Source of the DNA: CAVPDA01 sp963702495
GTDB lineage: Bacteria; Pseudomonadota; Gammaproteobacteria; Burkholderiales; Rhodocyclaceae
DNA: 64,000 nt
NCBI GenBank assembly: GCA_963702495.1
Contig: CAVPDA010000018.1
Location: 659,536 to 723,535, forward strand
Direction: 5' to 3'
Positions within the stretch are counted from its first letter, which is position 1; each line of letters begins with the position of its first letter. Under the pieces are notes generated by a model, which saw nothing but the letters and a program-made list of their open reading frames with translations, made no database searches and was not told where the DNA came from. Made by a program: the position numbers and the translations under genes. Positions 55,574-64,000 of the stretch are shown one piece after another.

Positions 55574-56700
55574 CGGACTGGATGCGGCTGCGCCGCGATC
55601 CGCGCTTCGCCTGGGTGGGCATCGTCCTGATCGCCTTGGCGCTGGCGCTGCTGCCGTTCCTCATCGGCAGGAACTTCGGCAACTCCTGGGTGCGGGTCAT
55701 CGACTTCGCCCTTTTGTACATCATGCTGGCGCTCGGCCTCAACATCGTGGTGGGCTTCGCCGGGCTGCTCGATCTCGGCTATATCGCGTTCTACGCCGTG
55801 GGCGCCTATGTCTATGCCCTGCTATCCTCGCCCCATCTGGCGACCGCGTTTCCCGATCTCTTTCCGCAGGGCGTGCACCTTCCGGTGTGGGTGGTTCTGC
55901 CCCTCGGCGCAACACTGGCCGGGATCTTCGGCGTACTGCTCGGCGCGCCGACACTGCGGCTGCGGGGCGACTATCTCGCCATCGTCACGCTCGGCTTCGG
56001 CGAGATCATCCGCATCTTCATGAACAACCTCAACGCGCCGATCAACCTGACCAACGGGCCCCAGGGCATCACCAATATCGATCCGGTCCGCATCGGCGGG
56101 GTGTCCCTTTCCAGGACCCAGGAATTTCTGGGCATCGCGGTGCCCTCGGTCTATCTCTACTACTACCTGTTCGTCGCCCTGGCGCTGGTCATCGTCTTCG
56201 TCACCGTGCGGCTCGAGGACTCGCGCGTCGGCCGAGCCTGGGTGGCGATCCGCGAGGACGAGGTCGCGGCCAAGGCCTGCGGCATCAACACGCGCAACAT
56301 CAAGCTGCTCGCCTTCGCCATGGGCGCCACCTTCGGCGGCGTGGCGGGTGGACTGTTTTCCGGCTTCCAGGAATTCGTCAGCCCGGAGAGCTTCAAGCTG
56401 GAAGAGTCGATCATGGTGTTGTGCATGGTGGTGCTGGGCGGCATGGGCAACATCCCCGGCGTCGTCCTCGGCGGCCTGCTGCTGGCGGTGCTGCCGGAAG
56501 TGCTGCGCCACGGCGCCGCACCCTGGCAGATGGCCCTGTTCGGCAAGGTGATGCTCGACCCGGAGAGCCTGCGCATGCTGCTGTTCGGGCTGGCCCTGAT
56601 CCTGGTGATGCTCTATCGTCCGGCGGGCCTGTGGCCGTCCCAGATCCGCAAGCGCGAATTCGCCGCGGCGAAGGCCGATGCCGCAGGGACAGAGGAATGA
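55570..56700 (+). CDS. livM: Branched-chain amino acid type ABC permease LivM
   Basis: The protein has 376 residues, about nine membrane helices: IDFALLYIMLALGLNIVVGFAGLLDLGYIAFYAVGAYVYALL, LRGDYLAIVTLGFGEIIRIFMNNL, the coupling loop SRVGRAWVAIREDEVAAKACGINTRNIKLLAFAMGATFGGVAGGLF and MVVLGGMGNIPGVVLGGLLL. The start at 55570 lies in the second copy of the duplicated 17-mer, so its ribosome site (ggcggagcgg) was copied with the insertion. The stop overlaps livG as ATGA. Confidence 0.94.
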   Translation: MTDWMRLRRDPRFAWVGIVLIALALALLPFLIGRNFGNSWVRVIDFALLYIMLALGLNIVVGFAGLLDLGYIAFYAVGAYVYALLSSPHLATAFPDLFPQGVHLPVWVVLPLGATLAGIFGVLLGAPTLRLRGDYLAIVTLGFGEIIRIFMNNLNAPINLTNGPQGITNIDPVRIGGVSLSRTQEFLGIAVPSVYLYYYLFVALALVIVFVTVRLEDSRVGRAWVAIREDEVAAKACGINTRNIKLLAFAMGATFGGVAGGLFSGFQEFVSPESFKLEESIMVLCMVVLGGMGNIPGVVLGGLLLAVLPEVLRHGAAPWQMALFGKVMLDPESLRMLLFGLALILVMLYRPAGLWPSQIRKREFAAAKADAAGTEE

Positions 56701-57465
56701 GCACGCTGCTCGAAGCGCGTGCCATTTCCAAGAGCTTTGGCGGCGTGCGTGCGCTGCGCGACGTGTCGCTCACCATCGAGCGCGGCGAGATCTATGGCCT
56801 GATCGGCCCCAACGGCGCGGGCAAGACCACCTTCTTCAATGTCCTGACCGGCCTGTACACCGCGGACCAGGGCGATGTCATCTTCAATGGCGAGCGCCTC
56901 AACATCGGCGCGCCGCACGAGGTGGCGAAGCAGGGCATCGCCCGCACCTTCCAGAACATCCGGCTCTTCGCCAACATGACGGCGCTGGAGAACGTCATGG
57001 TCGGCCGCCACATCCGCACCAAGGCGCAGGTGTTCGGCGCCATCTTCCGCGATCGCCGCACGCGGGCCGAGGAGGAGGCCATCGTCCGCCGTGCGCACGA
57101 GCTTCTCAAGTACGTCGGCATCGACGCCCGCGCCAACGACATGTCCCGTCATCTCGTCCTACGGTGACCAGCGCCGGCTGGAAATCGCCCGCGCGCTGGC
57201 CACCGAGCCCAAGCTGCTGGCGCTGGACGAGCCGGCGGCGGGCATGAACGCCACCGAGACCGCGTCGCTGCGAAGCCTGATCGAACGCCTGCAGAGCGAC
57301 GGCATCACCGTGCTGCTGATCGAGCACGACGTGAAGCTGGTGATGGGTCTGTGCGACCGCGTGGCCGTGCTCGACTACGGCGAGAAGATCGCGGAGGACG
57401 TCCCCGAACACGTGCAGAAGAATCCCAAAGTCATCGAAGCCTACCTCGGGGGCGCCATCGCATGA
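56697..57465 (+). CDS. livG: Branched-chain amino acid type ABC ATPase LivG, one frameshift
   Basis: The repaired protein has 255 residues, the normal length. Walker A is GLIGPNGAGKTTFFNVLTG, Q-loop region GIARTFQNIRLFANMTALENVMVGRH, signature LSYGDQRRLEIARALA and Walker B LLALDEPAAGMN, then LLIEHDVKLVM. An extra g near 57156 inside the signature (observed catctcgtcctac, expected catct-tcctac for HLSYG) breaks the frame into a stop at 57165. Joined to livM and livF by ATGA overlaps. Confidence 0.9.
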
Positions 57466-58178
57466 ATGCGCCGATGCTGCAGGCAAGCGAGCTCCGGGTC
57501 CATTACGGCGGCATCGCCGCCGTGAAGGGGGTCAGCCTCGAAGTCGGCGTCGGCGAGATGGTGTGCCTGATCGGCGCCAACGGCGCCGGCAAGACCACCA
57601 CCCTCAAGGCAATGGCGCGCATGGTGCCGTCCCAGGGCACGATACGCTACCAGGACCAGGAGATCGGCGCCTGGCCGGCGCACAAGCTGATCGGCAGCGG
57701 CCTCACACTGGTGCCCGAGGGTAGGGGCGTTTTTGCCCGATTGACGGTCGAAGAGAATCTCGCCATGGGCGCCTACTGCCGCAACGACAAGGCGCAAATC
57801 CAGGCCGACCTGGCGCGGGTGTTCAAGTTGCTGCCGCGGCTTGCGGAACGCCGCAAACAGTTGGCCGGCACCCTGTCGGGAGGCGAGCAGCAGATGCTCG
57901 CCATCGGCCGTGCCCTCATGTCGCGCCCGCGCCTGCTGCTGCTGGACGAACCGTCGATGGGCCTGGCGCCGCTGATGGTGCAGAAGGTATTCGAGGTGAT
58001 TCAGGAAGTCGCAGCCGAAGGCGTCACCATCCTGCTGGTGGAGCAGAACGCCAGGCTTGCCCTGTCCGTTGCCGCCCGCGGTTACGTCATGGAGAGCGGC
58101 AACATCACCCTGAGCGACAGCGCCGACGCGCTGCTGGACAATCCGCGCGTGCAGGAAGCGTATCTGGGCGGCGAATAG
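57462..58178 (+). CDS. livF: Branched-chain amino acid type ABC ATPase LivF
   Basis: The protein has 238 residues. Walker A LIGANGAGKTTTLKAMA, TLVPEGRGVFARLTVEENLAMGAY, signature LSGGEQQMLAIGRALMSRP, Walker B LLLLDEPSMGLAPLMVQKVF and ILLVEQNARLALSVA. The start at 57462 overlaps the livG stop. It ends the livKHMGF operon. The system may import branched-chain amino acids, amides or aromatic acids. Confidence 0.95.
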   Translation: MNAPMLQASELRVHYGGIAAVKGVSLEVGVGEMVCLIGANGAGKTTTLKAMARMVPSQGTIRYQDQEIGAWPAHKLIGSGLTLVPEGRGVFARLTVEENLAMGAYCRNDKAQIQADLARVFKLLPRLAERRKQLAGTLSGGEQQMLAIGRALMSRPRLLLLDEPSMGLAPLMVQKVFEVIQEVAAEGVTILLVEQNARLALSVAARGYVMESGNITLSDSADALLDNPRVQEAYLGGE

Positions 58179-58248
58179 CCACCCCATGCTTGTGCGATCT
58201 CGCGCGCGTTGCCACCCAGGGCCTGCGTGATCACTTCTGCCGTCCCGC

Positions 58249-58779
58249 TCACTCCGGCGGCTGCCGAGCCAGCTTGCGCTGCAGCGTTCTCCGGTGCATG
58301 CGCAGCGCACGCGCTGCTGCGGAGATGCTGCCGTGGTTCTCCGCGAGCACGCGCTGAATATGCTCCCATTGCAGCTTCCGCACCGACAAGGGCGAATCGG
58401 CCGCCGCGTCCTTGTCCAGCACTCCTTCGCCGTTCAGCGCACGCACGATATCCGGCACGGCCACTGGCTTAGCGAGGTAGTGATCCGCGCCCAGTTTCAC
58501 CGCGTCCACGGCCGTTGCGATGCTGGCGTAGCCGGTAAGCATGACGATGCGGCAACTCTGGTTCGCAGTCCTTAGCGGCCGGATCAGTCCCATCCCCGAA
58601 GCACCGTCGAGATTGAGGTCGAGCAGCGCGCACTGCGGGGGCCGCTGCCGGATGCAGCGCAATGCCTCCTCGCATTCCAGCGCGCACTCCACGGCGTAGC
58701 CCTGCTCTTCCAGCGCGTTGGCCAGAACACGGGCAAAGATCGCGTTGTCATCGACCAGCAGCAGCCTTTGCTTCCTCAT
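58249..58779 (-). CDS. ActR/RegA/PrrA-type response regulator
   Basis: The protein has 176 residues. The receiver domain has the acidic pair LLVDDNAIFARVLANALEEQ, phospho-Asp in CALLDLNLDGASGMGLI (~residue 55), Thr in IVMLTGYAS and Lys in YLAKPVAVPDI. A short C-terminal Fis-type helix-turn-helix follows (LAENHGSISAAARALRMHRRTLQRKL). This two-domain layout is that of RegA/ActR/PrrA, which control redox-related genes such as cytochromes and denitrification. No sensor kinase is adjacent. Confidence 0.88.
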   Translation of the reverse strand: MRKQRLLLVDDNAIFARVLANALEEQGYAVECALECEEALRCIRQRPPQCALLDLNLDGASGMGLIRPLRTANQSCRIVMLTGYASIATAVDAVKLGADHYLAKPVAVPDIVRALNGEGVLDKDAAADSPLSVRKLQWEHIQRVLAENHGSISAAARALRMHRRTLQRKLARQPPE

Positions 58780-58800
58780 TCAGTTGCACCCGAGCCCGCC

Positions 58801-58836
58801 AAAAAAATGGCGACCGGATCTGGGAAACCCGGTCGC
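58801..58836 (-). terminator. Terminator-like hairpin in the response regulator leader
   Basis: On the minus strand gcgaccgg...ccggtcgc forms an 8-bp stem followed by ca and seven T. It stands 21 bases before the regulator start codon, so a transcript starting upstream must read through it. It may be an attenuator, or end a short RNA or the upstream peroxidase transcript. Confidence 0.65.
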
Positions 58837-58898
58837 ATCCAAGGGATAGTACTTACTATGAGTGTTGCAATTCTAGAGGGTCGGTTCCAGGACGCAAT

Positions 58899-58913
58899 GT
58901 GACCTAAGGTCGC
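58899..58913. promoter_or_regulatory. Inverted repeat upstream of the response regulator
   Basis: gtgacctaaggtcgc is a near-perfect dyad (gtgacc / ggtcgc), 120 bases upstream of the regulator start. It could be an operator, possibly autoregulatory. The rest of the gene-free stretch 58837-59161 shows no open frame with coding features; an AT-richer patch at 58840-58875 (gatagtacttactatgag) may hold a promoter. Confidence 0.35.
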
Positions 58914-59161
58914 ACCCCCGCGAGCGGAGTCGCACTACGGCGCCCCAACCGACCGCGGCGATACTTCCCCCTGCACCCGGAATTCTCCCTGCCACGTAGT
59001 TCATTATCGAATGTCATGATGTCGCGGAGTCTTGCTCAAACCCGGCGGAAAAGCGGACCAGTCCGCTCGCCCCTGGCCCGGGGTGGCGGTCTGCCGCCCC
59101 AAGGCGAGATCCGGGCCCGCGCATCCTGTGGCCTATGACGTCCTAATGGAGGTGAGGATTG

Positions 59162-60352
59162 CTAATGCTGTGCGGGAATCCAGCCATCGGTGAGTGTTCC
59201 AAGGAACGCGACGATGTCATCGACCTCCTGCCCCGTCAGCCCAAGATTGCCCAATTCGTCGCGATTGACGCTTTCCGCGACTTCCGGAGCCGGCCAGCAT
59301 CCGCGGCGCAGCGCCCGTCGTTCGGTGGTCATGGGATTCGGACAGGTGGGTTTCACGTCTCGGGAATTGTAGAAGTTCACCACCCCGCGCAGCGTGGCGA
59401 AGTAGCCGTTGTGCATGTACGGGGCTGTGAGTGCGATGTTGCGCAGCGTGGGAACCTTCTGCTTGCCCATCTCGCCCTCCAAGCCGAGCACGCCGCCCAG
59501 GCCCTTGTCGATGAACGCGAATCCGTCCGGATTGAATTCGGCCGGCATTGTATAGAAGCGGTTGTCCGGGTTCTTGGGCACACCGAGGTTGTCGAACGTG
59601 AAGTCGGTGAACAGGGCTGGCGTGCCGTCGTCCTGGGGCCTGCTCGGATGGCAGGCGGCGCAGTTTCCTTTGGCCGGATCCTCGTATAGGGCCAGTCCGC
59701 GCAGTTCCTGGGCGGTCAGTTTCGCTTCCCCGGCAAGGTAGCGGTCGTACTTCGACGTGAAACGGTTGAAGCCGCGGGTGCGCTCGAACGCGGCAATCGC
59801 ATCGGCCATCCGCTCGTAGGCACTGTCCGTGTCTTCGAACACGTCCTGCCCGAAGACGCGCTTGAACAGCGGCGCGTAGGGCGCGTTGTGGATCTTGTTG
59901 ACCACGGCCTGCCTGTTGGTGTTGGCCATTTCCAGCGGGTTCAGAAAGGGGCCCTTCGCTTGCTCTTCCAGGGTGGCGGCGCGGCCGTCCCAGAACTGTC
60001 CGCCGACATAGATCCCCTCGGCTTCGTCGAAATGAAACACGGGGCTGAAGGCGGCGTACATGGCCGAGGGCGTGTTGCGGTTTCCGAACAGCCCAGGAAT
60101 GACGCCCTCGGATGTCGGGCTCATCTTGTCCGGGTCGGTGAAGGCGACGGCGGGGTCATGGCAGCTTCCACACGACTGCCCCGCAGGCTGCGACAGGTTG
60201 GTGTCGAAGAAGAGTTGCCGTCCGAGACGCTCCTTCGGCGTCAGCAGCCTGAGGTCAAGCGCGCCTTGGTCGGTGGTATCGACCTGGGCAAAGGCAATGG
60301 AGGCGGCAGTGCAGCATACGAGCGCACCGACCGGGAGCCAATTGAACTTCAT
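59162..60352 (-). CDS. Diheme cytochrome c peroxidase (CcpA/MauG family)
   Basis: The protein has 396 residues from ATG 60352, with ribosome site aggagaaaactcaag. A signal peptide (MKFNWLPVGALVCCTAASIAFA) is followed by haem 1 SCGSCHDPAVAFTDPDKMS and haem 2 NCAACHPSRPQDDGTPALFTDFTFDNLGVP, then GKQKVPTLRNIALTAPYMHNGYFATLRGVVNFYN. Family members reduce hydrogen peroxide in the periplasm or modify protein residues (MauG). Divergent from the copper receptor gene across a ~780-base gap. Confidence 0.9.
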   Translation of the reverse strand: MKFNWLPVGALVCCTAASIAFAQVDTTDQGALDLRLLTPKERLGRQLFFDTNLSQPAGQSCGSCHDPAVAFTDPDKMSPTSEGVIPGLFGNRNTPSAMYAAFSPVFHFDEAEGIYVGGQFWDGRAATLEEQAKGPFLNPLEMANTNRQAVVNKIHNAPYAPLFKRVFGQDVFEDTDSAYERMADAIAAFERTRGFNRFTSKYDRYLAGEAKLTAQELRGLALYEDPAKGNCAACHPSRPQDDGTPALFTDFTFDNLGVPKNPDNRFYTMPAEFNPDGFAFIDKGLGGVLGLEGEMGKQKVPTLRNIALTAPYMHNGYFATLRGVVNFYNSRDVKPTCPNPMTTERRALRRGCWPAPEVAESVNRDELGNLGLTGQEVDDIVAFLGTLTDGWIPAQH

Positions 60353-61131
60353 CTTGAGTTTTCTCCTGTAGATGAGTGGAAGCAAGTAGCCGTTCGAAGC
60401 AACCGGGGTTGCCGTGACCTTCGCGCGTACCTGCTCGTGATGGACTGCGTTGCGGCCGCACCTGGCCGGACGATGCATCCGGTCCAACGGGCGGGCCGCA
60501 GGCATCGTCGATCGCTGCGCCATGACATGTCAATGGGTGGAATTGCCCAGCGGCGAAATGCCGCAGCGACGGATTGTCACGCGCTGAAGAGCAACCATTC
60601 ACGAGATGGAGCAGAGCTTCAGTTGCACGTCAAGGAGGGGTTTCCCGCTGCGTCGGATCGCCGCAGATGCAACTGGCAAGTCAGCCGGCCAGGAATTGAG
60701 GCTGCGATGGCGGCGCGCATGTGTGACGCTGGCGGGATGCAACTGGTAAGTCAGCCGGCCAGGATCGAGGCGGCGCGCCGATCCGGGAGCGCCAGGGCGT
60801 CAGTTACGTTGCGCCGGCGCAACAGGTGCACCCTTCGCCTGTTCATTGCGCCCCCTTGCGGGTGATTCCTCCGGAATAGCGCTGCAAATCGCGTTCAAGC
60901 GCGGCAAGAAAAGCCATTGGCTCTATGGCTCAATAGGTTGCGCCACTATTCCAATCCACTTCTGCGATTCTTCTTGCTCCAATGGAAAATGCCCATGGCC
61001 TCCTGCCGGATGCGACATCCTGCCGCAGCGACAACGTGTCGCATTGAACGCCGCACAACACCCATGAAAGATGCGTGGGATTTCGCGCAACCAACAACGC
61101 GTCGCAGCGACGCGCCATCTGGGAGGAGTAA
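60353..61131. other. Long gene-free region between peroxidase and copper receptor
   Basis: About 780 bases with no convincing gene on either strand. It contains a perfect 10-base palindrome tgacatgtca at 60523-60532, a 29-base direct repeat (60665-60763) and, at its right end, the ribosome site gggaggagtaa for the receptor gene. Such a long divergent region suggests regulatory sites for both genes, but I recognise no specific FNR, Fur or CueR box. Confidence 0.5.
60665..60763. repeat. 29-bp direct repeat, period 70
   Basis: Positions 60665-60693 and 60735-60763 share gatgcaactgg(c/t)aagt followed by cagccggccagga, with one mismatch. The sequence after each copy (gaggctgcg / gaggcggcg) is also similar, suggesting a decayed ~70-base tandem duplication. 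It could be a duplicated regulator site. Confidence 0.65.
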
Positions 61132-63467
61132 ATGAAGGCTAGCAAGAAACCGATCGCGATCGCGATCGCCTGCGCATTGGGCGGTGTCTGGCAGGAAAGC
61201 ACCGCACAGACCGCAGCAGCGGAACCGGCGACCCTCGATCCAGTCGTGATACGGGGAGGACGCGTCGAGCCGGCACCCGCGCCGGCCGGCGTCCTCGATG
61301 ACAAATCGCTGGTGCCGATGCGCGCCCGCACCAGCGACACGGCCGATCTCCTGCGCAACGTGCCCGGGGTCAACCTGCAGGGCGCCGGGGGCGTGTCCAG
61401 CATGCCGGTCATCAACGGCCTGGCGGGGGACCGGGTCCGGATCCAGGTGGACGGCATGGACCTAATCGCGTCCTGCCCCAACCACATGAATCCGCCGCTG
61501 TCTTACCTCGATCCGACAGGCGTCGCGTCACTCAAGGTCTATGCCGGCGTATCGCCGGTCAGCGCTGGCGGCGACAGCATCGCGGGGACCATCATCGCCA
61601 CGACGCGTGAGCCGGAGTTCGCCGCCGCGGGCGAGGGTCCGCTTCTGAAGGGGGAGATCGGGGGCTTCTACCGGAGCAACGGCAATGCCTACGGCGGCAA
61701 CGTATCCGCCACCCTGGCCAGCGAGAGCCTCAGCCTCAGCTATTCCGGCGCCACGGCCCAGTCGGACAACTACACCGCGGGGGACGACTTCAAGAACTAC
61801 ACGGGACGGGGCGCGCCGGCCACAGCCTGGCGCTGGACGAAGTCGGCTCCACCGCCTACGAGACGCGCAACCACACCCTGGGCCTCGCGTTCAAGGGAGG
61901 CCAGCACCTCGTCGAAGCCAAACTCGGCTACCAGGACGTGCCGTTCCAGAATTATCCGAACCAGCGCATGGACATGACCGAGAACACCCAGTGGCGGCTC
62001 AACCTGCGCTACCTGGGCAGCTTCGACTGGGGTGCGCTCGAAGCGCGGGCCTACCACGAGAAGGTCGACCACGAGATGGATTTCGGCGATGACAAGCGCT
62101 TCTGGTACGGCCCGGCGAGCAACGCTGTGGTCGGCGGCGTCCCCGTGGGCGTACCTTGCGCGCCTATCGGCCCGACCTGCGCCGCCGGCATGCCAATGGA
62201 AACCGATAGCCAGAACAGCGGCCTCACGCTCAAGGCCGACGTCGCGCTTTCCCAGCAGAGACCTGCTGCGCGTGGGCGGTGAGTACCAGCGCTATCGCCT
62301 CGACGACTTCTGGCCGCCCTCCGGCGGCGGCATGTTCCCGGGGACCTTCGAGAACATCGACAACGGCAAGCGCGACAGGGCTGCACTCTTCGGAGAATGG
62401 GAGTGGACCGCCGCTCCGCAGTGGATGACTTCCCTTGGACTGCGTTACGAACAGGTGTCGATGGACGCCGACGACGTGCAAGGCTACAAGACAGTCCGCG
62501 CCGGCCCGCCGCAGCCCGGAGTTGACGTGGGCAACCAGATCGCCGATGCCAACGCGTTCAACGCCCGCGACCACCAGCGCACCGACAACAACTGGAACCT
62601 CACCGCCCTGTTGCGCTACACCGCGGATGCCACGCGCGACATCGAGTTCGGCTTCGCCCGCAAGGTGCGCTCGCCCAACCTCTACGAGCGCTACACGTGG
62701 TCCACCTGGGAGATGGCGGCGGCGATGAACAACTTCGTCGGCGACGGCAACGGCTACATCGGCAACCTCGATCTGGAGCCCGAGCAGGCGCACACCGTAT
62801 CGGCGACCCTCTCCTGGCATGCGGCCGACAAGGCCTGGGAACTCAAGGCGACGCCCTACTACTCCCACGTCAGCGACTATATCGACGCCATCCGTTGCCC
62901 GGCAGGATCGGCCTGCACGCCCGTCAACGCGACCACGACCAACCAGTTCGTCGTGCTCAAGTATGCGAACCAGTCGGCGCGCCTCTATGGCCTGGACGTA
63001 TCGGGGAACATGCCGCTGGGTAAGACCGGCTGGGGCGAATGGGGTCTGCAGGGCCGGTTCAACTACACCAACGGCGAGAACCGGGACACCGGCGATGAGC
63101 TTTACAACATCATGCCCCTCAACGCCAGACTGACGCTGACGCACCAGGTGGGCGGCTGGGACAGCGCCGTCGAGCTCGTGATGGTGGACGCCAAGGACGA
63201 CACCTCCAACGTGCGCAACGAGATCGAGACTGCTGGCTACAGCCTTCTCAATCTGCGGACCAGCTACACGTGGAAGAAGCTGCGCGTCGATCTCGGCGTC
63301 AACAACCTGTTCGACCGTGGCTACGCGCTACCGCTGGGAGGTGCCTACGTCGGACAGGGGCGCACCATGGCGCTGAATACCCCCCCGCCGACGGCATGTT
63401 CGGCTGGGGCACCGCAGTGCCGGGCATGGGCCGCTCGCTGTATGCCGGCGTGAACTACAAGTTCTGA
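61132..63467 (+). CDS. oprC: TonB-dependent copper receptor OprC/NosA, three frameshifts
   Basis: The repaired reading is about 778 residues. After a signal peptide (MKASKKPIAIAIACALGGVWQESTAQ) the TonB box region LDPVVIRGG and plug (TSDTADLLRNVPGVNLQGAGGVSSMPVINGLAGDRVRIQVDGMDL) lead to CPNHMNPPLSYLDP, the CxxxM copper site of OprC, and later VDHEMDFGDDKRFWYG with an HxM pair. The barrel ends in SLYAGVNYKF. Frames change near 61812, 62260 and 63385 (a run of seven C). It imports copper across the outer membrane, for example for nitrous oxide reductase. Start has gggaggagtaa. Confidence 0.88.
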
Positions 63468-63480
63468 GGCAGCAGGGAAT

Positions 63481-63515
63481 ACGGCCCCGGAGAGCTGGCG
63501 CTGCGGGGCCGTTTC
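63481..63515. terminator. Hairpin between convergent oprC and exbD
   Basis: acggccccg and cggggccgt form a perfect 9-bp stem, followed by ttcgt. It probably ends transcription of oprC and perhaps of exbD on the other strand; the T-run is weak. Confidence 0.65.
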
Positions 63516-63563
63516 GTCCCGTGGCGGCAACGTGTCCGCGGTTCGCCTTGCGGCGCCGCCGCC

Positions 63564-63986
63564 TCAGGGCTGCAGGGACGGGTCGCTCACGAAACCGATG
63601 CGCGTGAGCCCGCCCTTCGCCGCAAGCGCCATCACCTTCGCCACGTGCTCGTAGTGCGCCAGGCGGTCGGCACGGATGTGCAGTTCGGGTTGCGGCCGCC
63701 GCTTCGATTCGGCGGCGAAGCGGCCGGCGAGTTCGTCTGGCGCCACCGCCTCTCCGTTCCAGTAGTAGCTGCCGTCGGCCCGTATCCCGAACTCGATGTG
63801 TTCGGCCTGGGTGACGTTCGGGTCGCTCGCCGCCCTGGGCAGGTCGATCTTCACCGCATGGGTGAGCAGCGGCGCTGTGATGATGAAGATCACCAGCAGC
63901 ACCAGCATCACGTCCACCAGCGGTACCACGTTGATGTCCGCCATGGCGCCCGGCTGGCGCCGCGGGTCGAAACTCCCCATCGACAT
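63564..63986 (-). CDS. exbD: Biopolymer transport protein ExbD
   Basis: The protein has 140 residues. A short cytoplasmic N-terminus (MSMGSFDPRRQPGAMADINVVP) leads to one membrane helix LVDVMLVLLVIFIITAPLL with the conserved Asp for proton flow, then a periplasmic domain. With ExbB and TonB it energises outer-membrane receptors such as the OprC and BtuB homologues here. An exbB gene would be expected just upstream, beyond the window edge. Confidence 0.92.
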   Translation of the reverse strand: MSMGSFDPRRQPGAMADINVVPLVDVMLVLLVIFIITAPLLTHAVKIDLPRAASDPNVTQAEHIEFGIRADGSYYWNGEAVAPDELAGRFAAESKRRPQPELHIRADRLAHYEHVAKVMALAAKGGLTRIGFVSDPSLQP

Positions 63987-64000
63987 GCTTCGCCCCCCTA

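Overview
This is a high-GC window with Shine-Dalgarno-led genes, many ATGA stop/start overlaps and a zapA-6S RNA locus. The gene families (heptosyltransferases, msbA, cobalamin uptake, propionyl-CoA carboxylase, tripartite tricarboxylate transport, livKHMGF, ActR/RegA-type regulator, OprC/NosA copper receptor, diheme peroxidase) suggest a betaproteobacterium, probably Rhodocyclales. That placement is inference from gene content, not from a marker gene.

Layout. Positions 1-165 hold the tail of an unrecognised gene. Positions 187-10780 (minus strand) are one lipopolysaccharide/cell-surface glycan operon: four GT9 heptosyltransferase-like genes, three GT4 glycosyltransferases, a polysaccharide deacetylase and msbA, mostly joined by ATGA overlaps. 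Positions 10848-16120 are the cobalamin uptake locus: btuF on the plus strand, facing btuB-btuC-btuD, which is preceded by a cobalamin riboswitch. Positions 16311-20020 contain a small coiled-coil gene, zapA, 6S RNA, then an insertion region (broken IS1634-type transposase, a higBA-like toxin-antitoxin pair) and an EVE-domain gene. Positions 20080-27780 carry an acyl-CoA ligase, a TctCBA transporter, a ketopantoate-reductase-like gene, an FAH-family gene and a TauE/SafE permease. Positions 27803-29584 carry a DsrE protein and a frameshifted hydrolase.

The metabolic centre is 29832-44208: a crotonase, B12-dependent methylmalonyl-CoA mutase and its chaperone MeaB, a four-subunit sodium-pump-type methylmalonyl-CoA decarboxylase (A, D, C, B), propionyl-CoA carboxylase (beta, alpha), a probable methylmalonyl-CoA epimerase and malonyl-CoA decarboxylase. 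Together these can interconvert propionyl-CoA and succinyl-CoA. There are two carboxylation/decarboxylation routes, one using ATP and one able to conserve energy as a sodium gradient. The B12 uptake locus would supply the mutase cofactor.

Positions 44377-53000 are mostly housekeeping (lgt, ilvD, DUF255 protein, small cytochrome c) with a Uma2 protein and an EAL-HDOD protein. Positions 53228-58178 are a branched-chain amino acid type ABC transporter operon interrupted by a small repeat insertion. Positions 58249-63986 hold an ActR/RegA-type response regulator, a diheme cytochrome c peroxidase, a TonB-dependent copper receptor and exbD.

A striking property of the window is the number of single-base frameshifts in otherwise intact genes (hydrolase, mutase, mmdA, mmdC, EAL-HDOD, livK, livG, oprC). 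Uncorrected sequencing errors are the simplest explanation. These genes are annotated across the shifts.
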